A stretch of 64,000 nucleotides of DNA from Intoshia linei (Eukaryota > Orthonectida > Rhopaluridae). The position numbers were made by a program, and so were the translations under genes. Under the pieces are notes generated by a model, which worked only from the letters and a program-made list of their open reading frames with translations, was not told the origin of the DNA and did not search any database. Positions 12,001 to 22,621 of the stretch are shown piece after piece (positions within the stretch are counted from its first letter, which is position 1; each line of letters begins with the position of its first letter). Location: the NCBI GenBank assembly GCA_001642005.1, contig LWCA01000003.1, positions 62,001-126,000 of the forward strand. Direction: 5' to 3'.

Positions 12001-14167
12001 ATGGAATACGATTGTGAAGATATGTGTACTAATGGAAATTCTTGGGGTCCAGTCGGAACAGTCGGTATAATAATTTTTATGGTTAAAATAAAAAAATATT
12101 TAAATATAATTAATTTGGTTCTCCTGTTTTGTAATTTTGCAAGAATATTTTAACTATATTCACCTAATTTTTAGCTAAATTGGAGAACTTACCGTATCAA
12201 CCATATTCGAAACAAGAGTTAATTGGCCGAGTAATTAATAATGTTCGTATTTTAAAATTATATTAGGTAGGTGATTGGAGTTCTTTAAACTACTACGACA
12301 AGAAAAATAATGGTATTTTATTTTAAATCTTATTTATTATTGTTAGAAAAATATAATTCGCAGTACCAGTCTTTGGTAAATAACATGTTGGATACTCGAG
12401 ATGATAAAGACTTTACTTTGGTCGATTCTAAAGTTAAAACAAAAAAGGTTAACATACTATTATTAATATAATTGTTAAATTATAGTCTCGATTAAATGTA
12501 AATCGACAAAGACACGTAAATAACACCCAAACTCGTCAAGTTAATAATGGGAAAATGTCAAATTGGTTCAAGTATAAATTTTGTTGGTATATTTAAATTA
12601 AAATTAGGGAACGCCAAAGACAAATTAGGAAAAAGCAAAAATTGTATAGTAAAAACGTGGATACTAGAAATAATGGAATTGTTAATTTTAAATGTCATGT
12701 TTCATATAATTATTAGATCAACTACCGACTAAGAAAACCGTCTATTGAAATTAGAGAAAGTTGGGAAGTTTCTGAAGAAATTGATTTAAGTCGACTCACA
12801 AAAGTTGTCATTCAAATACCTGAATTGAAAACTTTGTACTATTTTTAATCGTCTTTTTACATTTTTATTTTAAAGGCTATTCTGTGGACAAGTTAACTAC
12901 AATAATACAAATACTGACAAAATTACCAGTGCACAGGCCATACCTCTTAAAGATATGAAAGGAAAAAGCGTCAATATATCTGCTACAGATGATTGCGTCA
13001 TGCGAAATGTATTAAATTCATCTTATTGACATCATTTATAAGCGATTACTGGAATTTTAGTTTGCTCGAAACCGAGAAGCTAAAATATTTACCACAGATC
13101 ACGTTTTGAGTAGACTTATGAGTTGTATTAGATCTGTATATTCCTGGGATATTATTGTTCACAAAGTAAAAGATATGATTTTCTTTGATAGTAGAGATAA
13201 AGCACATTTGGGTATATATATTTTTCACTATTTGAATTTATTTAGATTACTTACATGTTGGAGAAACTGCGATAAATAAAAAGGTCGACGAAACTGATTT
13301 AAATTCACCTGCCAAAATTAGTGATGAGGCCACCAACGTTTACTATAACTTTAAAAAACAAGTTTTATCGAATGTAATTTTATTTTTGTTTCTGTACAAA
13401 TAGCGTTTAGAAACAATCTCCAGAGTTTACTTGGGATTCTGAACTGGAAGAAAAATTCCAAGATAGAGATTATCCATTCGCCGGTTTCAAGTAAATTGTT
13501 TTATAGGTTTTTGTTTATCTTCAATTTAGATACCAAAAATTTAACCTCGGAGAGTATTCTATACTTGTGAGGTGTGAGGTAGATGCTGTCACGAAAGGGG
13601 AAAATGGAGACAAGTACATGAAAATCTTTTCTCTAACTGAATGGGGTAGATTGGTAAAATAATTTTTATCTCTATACCATTTTTAATATTTAGTTGACGA
13701 ATCAGAGATGGAAAAATACATTAGACCAACAGCGAGCAACTGTTCTTGCCGAAGAAGTTAAAAATAACAATTTTGTTGTCGTAATTTCATCTTATATTAT
13801 TTAAATATATTTTTTTTATTAGGCCAGATGGGCAATTTCTTCCATTTTAGCTGGTGTGGATCATATGAAAATTGGGTTTGTGGCAAGAAATAACCCAGAT
13901 TCTAACACAGATCATACAATTTTACACACTAGAATTTTTACACCAACAGAATTTTGCACCCAAATTAACTGTAATATTGGAAACGCTTTTGCTATTTTTA
14001 AGGATATCATTGACAGAGTTATGGAAATGGACGATGGTAGATATATTTGCATGAAGGACCCAACAAAGGTTATTGTTGAATTATTTTTAATATAAATTAT
14101 TTTGTAGAGAATTTTACGGTTTTACACTATTGCTGCAGATGAATTTGATAGTGAAAATGGTTTTTAA
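12001..14167 (+). CDS. EIF3D: eukaryotic translation initiation factor 3 subunit D
   Basis: eIF3d is the cap-binding-like, mRNA-contacting subunit of eIF3 in cytoplasmic translation initiation. Fifteen exons join in frame to 515 aa: 12001-12064, 12175-12230, 12267-12312, 12347-12447, 12486-12565, 12608-12680, 12717-12835, 12876-13008, 13061-13211, 13246-13373, 13411-13490, 13530-13653, 13694-13780, 13823-14068 and 14108-14167. Recognisable blocks are 'SWGPVGT' and 'LPYQPYSK' at the N-terminus, a basic 'RQRQIRKKQKL' stretch, 'ESWEV', 'LMSCIRSVYSWDIIV', 'YSILVRCEVDAV', 'RWAISSILAG' and 'ICMKDPTK'. The acidic C-terminal tail of vertebrate eIF3d is reduced to a few residues. Thirteen introns are 34-52 nt and one is 110 nt. 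The stop lies 130 bp upstream of the next start. Confidence 0.95.
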
Positions 14168-14297
14168 TTTTTTTTACATTTTAATTATTATTTAGAATAA
14201 TCAAAATTGTTTACTAAAATTTTATTATTTTGATAATTTGTATAATAAAATTTTATCACCATGCTCTTTATAAACAAACATTATTAATTGTATTTTT

Positions 14298-17200
14298 ATG
14301 GAATTGGTTCAGGTTTTATTTTCAAAGCAGTAAGTTATTATTATTTTAAATTATATTTTTCAAGCTCTATAGAAGATGAAATTCATAGTATCAAATTTGT
14401 CAATGGAAATGTTTACCAGGTAAAATATACCATAATCCTTATTTTAAGAAATAAAATTTTGTTAAATTACATATGAATGTCTATTTAATGTTGCAAATTT
14501 TTATTTATCCCAACTTATATAATATGCGACGCGATCTTTGTTTGTGTGTCTGTGTGTCCTATTTTATTGAAATAACTAGCACTCTTAGAATTTTTGAAAG
14601 ACCACATTTCAATTACAGTTTTTTCCGAGACGTATAATAAGATAAATTTCACATCTTAAGGGTCAAAAACCCCTGTATCGTAATGTAAACGAATCTAATA
14701 AAAAACATTTCAATGTTTAACGTGGACAACCCTTTTAAAATAGACATGGTTTGAAAATTTTTTAATAAATAATAATTCAATATCTTTTAAACATTAAAAA
14801 TTACATTATTTCATTATCTTAAAAAATATGATTTTTCAATTATGATAATGTACTTTCTTTCAACTATTTTGTGAGTCCCATTGTAAAAAATTTTTGGATA
14901 ACACTAAGAGACAATTTTTAACTTTTTGTCGTACACCTAGACAAAATTACTATCATATGAAAGAGAATTTTGAGATTTTAAGAATGAACTATATAATTAT
15001 AAAAATCTAAAGGGAGTTTTTGAATAAATCACGAAATGTAAATTGTTTTTTAAAAAATATATAAAAAACCAAAATGTCTATAAATAAATTATACATTTTA
15101 CACGATAATAAAATAAGATGATGTAACTACATGTATGTTGATAATTAATTATATTTTAATTTTGATTAATTAATTATGTGCCTTTAGGTTTTTAATAATT
15201 TATATATCACCGTGATTGAAATGCAGATTTTAATGATATAATATGTGTATAGGTGCAAAATTTCGTGTCTTACTGTTATTTTTTTACGATTTCATGTAAA
15301 TTTAAAAAAAGATAGTGTAAGATTGTATATAACATATTCCCACTTATTTTAGTTTACCAGGGCTGGGTAAGGCCAATAATGTGCCTGTATGATGAAAATT
15401 GTAGCTCAGATACAAATTGAAAAAAATTGGTTCCTCTATTTATTATTCAACTTTTTATCAAAAGTTTTGTTATCGTTTGTAAAAATCTAGCATGCTCGAC
15501 CCCGAGTATCCAAAATATTCACAAATTATGTTTAGTCCATCCAATTCTAGAATATAGACATCTTTTCACGGACCTGTCATTGATAATTTAAATTTAACAA
15601 ACAAAACAGCAATGATGTCGAAAAATATTTTTATAAATACACAATTTGGAAAATAATGGCTCATTTTCATAATATTTTCATATATCAGGAAAATATGTTT
15701 CTACTATTTCTGAATTGTTATGTGAAAAAAAGAATTATTCTCAGGTAGAACCTAACGATCACAATTTTTACAATAAAAAATGAAATTCATTAATGTCGTG
15801 ATGATAAATATATTATAATTTAATATCTAGTTATTAAACGTTATTTTTTAATAATTCCATTTTGTGTGACCGTTCGGTTTCATTGGGAGAGTGTGAGTTA
15901 ATATAATATACTTAGGGACAAATGAAAGATGGGTTATTGGATGGATTTGGAAAAATATATATTGCTTCTAAGAAAATAGAATATACGGTAAATAAAATAA
16001 TTCCTTTTAAAATAAAATATCAGGGTTCTTTTAAAAAAAATACAATATGTGGTAGAGGTAAATTTATATGGAAGGATAAAAGGTATTTTAACTAAAAATA
16101 TTTTTACAAACTTATAGCACTTATGAAGGAGATGTTCAAAATGGTTTGAGACATGGTTATGGTACTTTTACATCTAGTTGTAAAGAGTTGAAATATACAG
16201 GATTTTGGAGCCATGGAAAGCGACATGGAAAAGTTTAGGATATTTTATTTTATTATAATACATTAGGGAAGACTGGATTATGATTCAACCGGAAATTGTT
16301 TTTACGATGGCGATTGGTACAATAACAAAAGACACGGTTGGGGGTTGAGACAATGGAAGACTGAAAATTTGTATGAGGGAGGATGGGTTGATAATGTACG
16401 AGAAGGTGAAGGGACTATGCGATGGATTACCAAAAAAAATATTTACATCTGCAACTGGAAAGATGGAAAACCTGTAATTTTTTAACCTACAATGTTTAAA
16501 AGTGAATTATATGAACAACTTATAATATTAAAATAGAACGGATCTGGTGAATACATTTATTTCATTGATAGAAAGCGAGATTCAGTCCAATTTTATTTGC
16601 CAAATGTTTATTCTGGGAATTTTAAAGACGGGAAAAGAGATGGAAGTGGAATTTTTTATTATTCGAATGGTAGTCGGTTTGAAGGAAATTGGATCAACAA
16701 CAAAAAGGAGGGTGAGGTAATTATTTTATCATTGTTATAATCATTAAAAGTTGAATATAGGGTCGTATGATGTTTCGAAATGGATTTTTGAAGATGATTT
16801 CATTTAAAAATGATGTGATGATAACGGATGATGTATACATTAATGGATTTAATAAATGCGATTGTAGCAGTAATTTTATAAAAGATTACAGGGTTAACAA
16901 CTTTTATAGAAAACCCTTACATGAATTTTAATTTGAATATTATTAAAAATATATTTAATTTATTCAATTATATTACATTCTCAGCGCTTGTTGTACTCTT
17001 ATTAGAAGAATACATGGTATCTCTGTAATATCTTATAATACAGCGGTTGACAACCTTTTTTTCACAGATCAGCATTTCCAAAGGTGTTACCTGCAAAATT
17101 AAACAATTGTTTCTATGTAATAACTAATAAATAAAACATGTTTGTAGAAGACGTTATTGCAGAGTTGCCAGATGTTTGAATTTTATCCCAAAGCCTAGAC

Positions 17201-20200
17201 AACCGCTAAATTATTATCTAAAAAATCTCACTTTTATGCGACCATTAATTTAATAACTTCAAACTCTTTATGTAAAAATCCCTTATTACGATTTTACTAA
17301 AACCTTTTAATTGAACCGAAGAATAAAAAATCAAATTTTACAAACCTTAAGGCGTAAGCATTAATTTAAGGTAAAATCTCTTTTTCTACATTTTTTTGAC
17401 AACTTGAATTTTACCAAACTTCACGAGAAAAAGGTATTAGTCCAACCACAAAATAAAAAACCAAAATTTTATCAAACATGAAGGAAAAATCTTTTTTTCC
17501 GAGTACTGTGATCTAAACCAGTGGTTCTCAATTGGTGTCCCTGGACCCCGTGAGATTTAAATAAAAAATTTATTAAAATTTGTTTATTTTTATAGGAGAA
17601 TTTTTAATATTTGTTACTTATTTGCCAAATGTTGTGAATTTATCCTAAAGCCTAGACGATTATTATATCAAAAATCTCAGTTTTATCTTATTAATAAAAT
17701 TTAATATAAAACACCATTTGAAACCCTCAGGGGAAAATCGACTTTTAATGATATTTTTATGAAAAATATCTTTTTTACAATATTTATTTGAAAAACTTTT
17801 TATTCCAACCTCAATATAAAAATCCAATTTTATCAAAGCTTAAGGCAAATTTTTTTTTTTCAATTTTTTTTTTTAAAAAAACGATTTACCAAATCTTATG
17901 ATAAAAAACCTGCAATGTTTTAATAAATATTTTATATTTTATGTTTCCTTTGGGTCTAAAAAAATATATATTTTGAATCGGAACCACTGTTCTAAACATT
18001 AAACATTTGTGAGACTCATAAGCGTCATTGTATTCCGTTTACATTTCACAATTTAGTCATTTATACATTTAAAAAAATTTGCTGGTACCAGCAACTAGTA
18101 GTACAAGTACCAGCAACCCTTGGTCATGGGAAATTACTCATTTCACATTAAATGTTTAGCTGAATAGTCACAATTTAATTTTTAAGAAAACTTACATAAT
18201 ATTATTACAATATTATTTTTTTGCGTTACTAGTTCAATATTAAAATTTGCAAACATACAATGCGACCTGTAAATTTTTCAACAGGACCTTTAGTGCCCGC
18301 TAACATGTATTTGGTAACCGATGTTATATTGTAATAAATTAAAAAATTGTTCCTGTATCTAGTTATAGTTTTAATTATTTTAGGATCGGATTGTATTTGC
18401 GATAATTGCAGTATTTACGAGTATGGTCCAGATTTTGTTCTAAATATTGAATTTCTGTTTGAAAATATTACAAACCATGAAGCACTTGAAGAACAAAGAC
18501 AGGTAAAAAAGTAAAATATATACAAATTATTTTACCTTTTAAATTTGTGATGATATGTGATAAATATTACCTGTTAATAACAATTTATAAAATTGCGGCC
18601 AAAAATTGATAACAAATATTATCTAAAAATGACAAATTAATATATCGTAAAGGTATCTGATTAAAGAAATTTATTAAACGTCTCGTATTAGAGACTTATT
18701 AGTTTTAATTAACATTTAATTAGAAAAAACAATTAATAAATGGAAAAATGTTTAGTTAATATATTCCTTGGTTCGATATTCTGCTAAATTTCGAGATGCC
18801 TATTCAACATATGCAAGACTTTTGAACGAACAAAACCCCGACAATAGTGCTTTATTGAGTAGAATATGTTTTTGGAGAATGTTGTTGGATTTAAATATAG
18901 TCAACGAAGAAAATACCTTGAGAGCATATGAAAAGATTTTGCAATTAAGTGTCTTATCCAACGAAGATGCTTTTCAACCTAATGGAAAATTGTTATTTAA
19001 ACAATTTATCATACAACTAACAATACTTTCCTATCATTTATATGGTTTTGAACTACAGAACAATGTGTAATATTCAATGCTGAAAATGTATCAAGTTTTA
19101 AACTTAGAAATTCAAAATACATACTGTCGGGTTGCATTTCAAAGTTGGTTTCGGAACATTTCACAAAAATTAATATTGGAGGTTCTATCTTTACAAACAA
19201 GGATATGGTATACGTTTTGAATACCAATGGAACTGAATTGTATAATTTGCTTGTACAGTACTGTAGAATATTTCACGTAATTTGAATCCAAACATTAATA
19301 ATCCATTTTAGAAAACAAACTTCTGTCAAATGTCTTTACGAAATTTTATTCATATGCTTAATGTATATATTTATTGTTTTAAATTTAATTACATGTAGGA
19401 CTTTGAGTATATTGACAAGCAATATTTGACAATCGACAAAATATTAAATGTAATATGTAATTATCTACCTGGTGTCAATATTGATGATTGTATCAATTTG
19501 GAAAAATATGTATCAAATTAATAATTTTAATGTATATATTTGTAGGTACTTTTTTTGGATTTATTTGAAATTTTGGCATTAATTTCTCAACACATAAGTA
19601 TTAATAAATTGACGAAAAACTATTATCAGGTTATTATCACTAATATCTAGTGACAACAGGTTTGTGAATTGGATCCCTTCTAAATGTATTTCAATTACAT
19701 ATTTGATAATCACCTAATAATAATTTTTGCGGTTAGGATAATAAAAAATGAGATTATTCTTAAACCCAACCATTTTCACTAAAAATCCACTTTTACCAAC
19801 CATTAAGGGAAAAATCCCAATTTTACCGACCCTTATGGGAAAACCCACTTTTACCAACCTTTAATGGAAAAATCCCAATTTTACCAACCCTATGGGAAAA
19901 CTCTGGGAAAAATCGAGTTTTACCTACACTTGAGGAATAATCCACTTTTACAAACTAATTATTAAGTATTAAAGCATTTATAACGTGTTTATCGATGATC
20001 TTTCTATTTGAAAACTTCATTTTGTTTCGTTTGTTATATTGAGTTTTTATGGAATACTCCGCAATTCTGTAAAACTGGAATTTTCCCTAAAAGTTAAAGT
20101 TAAGGTTTTTAAAACTGAATTTTTCCTTTTAGTGTTGGTAAATTTTGATTTTTAGTAAAAATAGTTGGATTTAAGTACAAATGCTTGGATTTTAATAAAA

Positions 20201-20832
20201 ATGATTGGATTTTAGTAAAAGTAGTTAGATTTTGGTAAAAATGGTTGGATTTTAGTAAAAATGGTTGGATTTAAGTAGACACCCATAAAAAATATATTGC
20301 AAACTGGATAAAATTGAGCAACTTTAAAAATAAAATGAACCATTTAAAATTATTTTAGACAAAGTCACCAAAATGTATCAGCAGTATCAGTATTGACAAA
20401 ATGGCTGAAGTGGAAGACCGTACGGAAACAGAATCTCCAGACAATGAGATGTTGGAAGAAACTGAAATGATAAAGAAAAGTGATCAAGATTTGACAGAAT
20501 TGGAAGACAACAAACAGTCTCTTACCCAAGGTACTGAAACTCAAGATGTCACCGAATGTGATCTAGACTCGTCACAATCTCCAGAAACCATTGAAACAGA
20601 ATCAATCAGGATGAAAACAACCTCGGCAGAGACAATCTTAACGGGCATAACGAAATTTGAAGATAAATGTGTGTACAAGTTCAACTACTTTTTAACAAAA
20701 TTACTGATTCCGCGTTTACAAAGCATCGTCGCTTCCTTTAAAGAATTTGACAACTTTTTAAAAACCCCGTCAAACGTAAGTAGCAGAAAAGAGTCACCTT
20801 GCCATACAACATTGAGCAAAGTAATGGAGTAA
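14298..20832 (+). CDS. RSPH10B: radial spoke head 10 homolog B (MORN-repeat axonemal protein)
   Basis: This is a component of radial spokes in 9+2 axonemes, so the organism has motile cilia or flagella. Fifteen exons give 724 aa: 14298-14329, 14365-14419, 15916-15987, 16024-16082, 16118-16232, 16267-16473, 16537-16716, 16761-16869, 18384-18502, 18756-19044, 19059-19276, 19312-19362, 19399-19509, 19546-19629 and 20359-20832. The first part is a run of about nine MORN repeats (for example 'GDWYNNKRHGWG', 'GNFKDGKRDGSG', 'GFWSHGKRHGKG'). The helical C-terminal half matches RSPH10B in order ('ICFWRMLLDLNIVNEE', 'LRNFIHMLNDFEYIDKQ', 'FLDLFEILALIS'), ending in an acidic Ser/Thr-rich tail. The join 19044/19059 needs a 14-nt intron (see findings). 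The first exon is short and the least certain. Introns of 1.5 kb (twice), 0.25 kb and 0.73 kb hold repeats; the rest are 34-63 nt. Confidence 0.88.
14510..14690 (+). repeat. dispersed repeat family C (also at 51.5 and 62.3 kb)
   Basis: It shares 'acttatataatatgc', a 'tgtgtgt' block, 'tattttattgaaataact' and 'cttagaattt' followed by 'ccacatttcaattaca' with 51490-51660, and in reverse orientation with 62285-62400. It lies in RSPH10B intron 2 and explains part of that intron's 1.5 kb. The class is unknown: there is no coding sequence and no clear terminal repeats. Confidence 0.6.
17158..17510 (+). repeat. degenerate repeat of the 17.5-kb family in RSPH10B intron 8
   Basis: This copy of 'agagttgccagatg' plus 'aaagcctaga' is followed by an array of imperfect units, each an 'aaaaatc' block followed by 'ttttacc' or 'ttaagg'. 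It directly abuts the intact element at 17519. Ends are not recognisable. Confidence 0.55.
17511..17997. mobile_element. hAT-like MITE, 471 bp, with TSD
   Basis: The element 17519-17989 starts 'cagtggttctcaa' and ends 'ggaaccactg' (inverted termini cagtggttc). The flanks are atctaaac and ttctaaac (7/8). It lies in the same orientation as the RSPH10B intron that contains it. Internal sequence is shared with 1068-1440 and 28445-28867. Confidence 0.8.
19790..20280. repeat. two opposed arrays of short imperfect tandem repeats
   Basis: At 19790-19950 a unit like 'aaaaatcccaattttacca' repeats about five times. At 20135-20275 a unit like 'ttggattttagtaaaaatgg' repeats about six times on the same strand. 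The second unit approximates the complement of the first, so the arrays are loosely inverted. Both lie in the last RSPH10B intron (19630-20358). Confidence 0.65.
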
Positions 20833-20943
20833 ATAATAAAATTTTAATAAATCAACGATAAAATTTTACTTACTGTACAAATAATATTTTAAATAAATAA
20901 ATATACAAAAAGGCAAATATTCAATTAAATTGGTGATTTAGGT

Positions 20944-22387
20944 TCATTGTGTCTCTAATTCGAGAGAATCTTCACGTTTGTATATATTGACGCCAGATAA
21001 TTTAAAATTCTTTATTGAGTACAACAATTTGCTAATTTTGCTAGTTTTTGTAGTACTACCTGAAGATAAAGCGATTGCTTCAGAAAACTTGCGTGGTTTC
21101 GTTTTTTTAATAATTTCATAAAACTTTTTATTTTCAACATTGTGCAAAATATTTTCCTCGCTCTTATTCTTCTTTGGAAATTTTTTATCCAATTTTTTTT
21201 CACAGGTATTGACTGAAAAATCACATAAATAGTTTTCTTCAGATTTAGCATTAATATTTCCAATGTTTTCTGTTTTAATTTCATTGGCGCTGTCAGAAGT
21301 ATAACTACAAGTTGCCGAAGAAAACCACATGCTACGATGATAAATACGGGCCAACTGACGTAATTTCAAGTCCATTGAACTTTTTTCGATATTTTCAGAA
21401 TGCGATTTCAAAACAATCGATTTTGAAGAGGCAACGGACTAAAATAGCCAATTAATGTTAAATACTACAGTACGTAGATTACAAAGTCATTATCAATTAG
21501 GTAAATACCTTATCGTCGACATTTTGCAAAGATTTTGCATTGGATAAATTCACTTTCTTGTCAAAATTTTGGTAATCTGAAATAAAGTCTAAACGTGGTA
21601 TAAAGAAAAATTAATATTACCGATATTGTTGGGGATCATTAAAATTTTTTTATTGTTAGAATCAATAACACACATGGTGGTATTTGTTATATCGCAAAAA
21701 TATCGAATTTTTGAAAAACCCAATAATCTAGCGTGGTTAAAGTAATGAATGAGCAATTTCAAAACTTCTACAGCTCTGTTAATTTTTTCTAGGGATGAAG
21801 TACATGAATGTAAAAAGAAGCTTCCTGCCACGCATTTAGCTAAAACACCAAGTTGCATGCCATTCAAATCGGAATATTTTGTAACTTTGTGCCACATGCC
21901 CAAAATCAAAGCGACCAAGCGCTGGCGAACTGGAGGAAAAATATCTAAAATTCTAAAACTAACTAATAAAAATAAAAAAGTACGTTCTGATGTAATCTAA
22001 TTGAGAGTCGACATCTTTCAATTCAAGACAATCAAGGAGTTTGTCTTCAACTTCTTTTCCAAAAATTCCATCTGGGATTTGTAGCAAGAAAACTTTAAAT
22101 ACGGAAGCTAATGTGTAAAAAGAATATTTATCATAGTATATGGGTATTCCTTCATTTAAACTTTTGCAGATGATGGTTTGTTCCATGCGACTTCCAGGTC
22201 TACGGAATATATTTTCAGCGGCACAACCGCGCTGTGTCAAGTAATTTACTAAATCCATGAGCGGTATAGGCATAAAATTTTCCTTAAAAACCAATGACAG
22301 TGATACGCCAAATCTGAGTTTGAATGCAGCTTTTGGTAGGTAATTAAACTCATTTTTCGAAGGAATACACCCAAATAGATATTTCAT
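20944..22387 (-). CDS. RhoGAP-domain protein (Rho GTPase-activating)
   Basis: RhoGAP domains speed GTP hydrolysis on Rho/Rac/Cdc42. Exons 22387-21984, 21952-21621, 21588-21509 and 21438-20944 join in frame to 436 aa (introns 31, 32 and 70 nt). The domain spans roughly residues 27-200. It starts 'FGVSLSLVF' and has 'PIPLMDLVNYL' and 'ENIFRRPGS', the loop whose first Arg is the catalytic arginine finger. 'IPIYYDKYSFYTLASVFKVFLLQIP' type helices and 'GMQLGVLAKCVAGSFF' follow. The order fits the ARHGAP20/TAGAP-like RhoGAPs. The C-terminal half is Lys/Ser-rich with no further domain I recognise. The stop is 111 bp from the RSPH10B stop, tail to tail. Confidence 0.82.
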
Positions 22388-22621
22388 ATTTTGATAGGTG
22401 GTAGTCCTTAAACCTGCCTTATAATAAAACTAAATTTAATAACAAATATAAGTCAAATTTAATCAATGTATCCATAACCATATTATATGCTTGTATCTCT
22501 TATGGAGTTGTCATTAGCGTTGAAACAGTTAAATGGTGTGTATAATACACGTTTTGCATAATTAACATTTTGTGCTGTAACTTTTAATTTATTAACACAA
22601 GAATAATATACAAATCATTAT

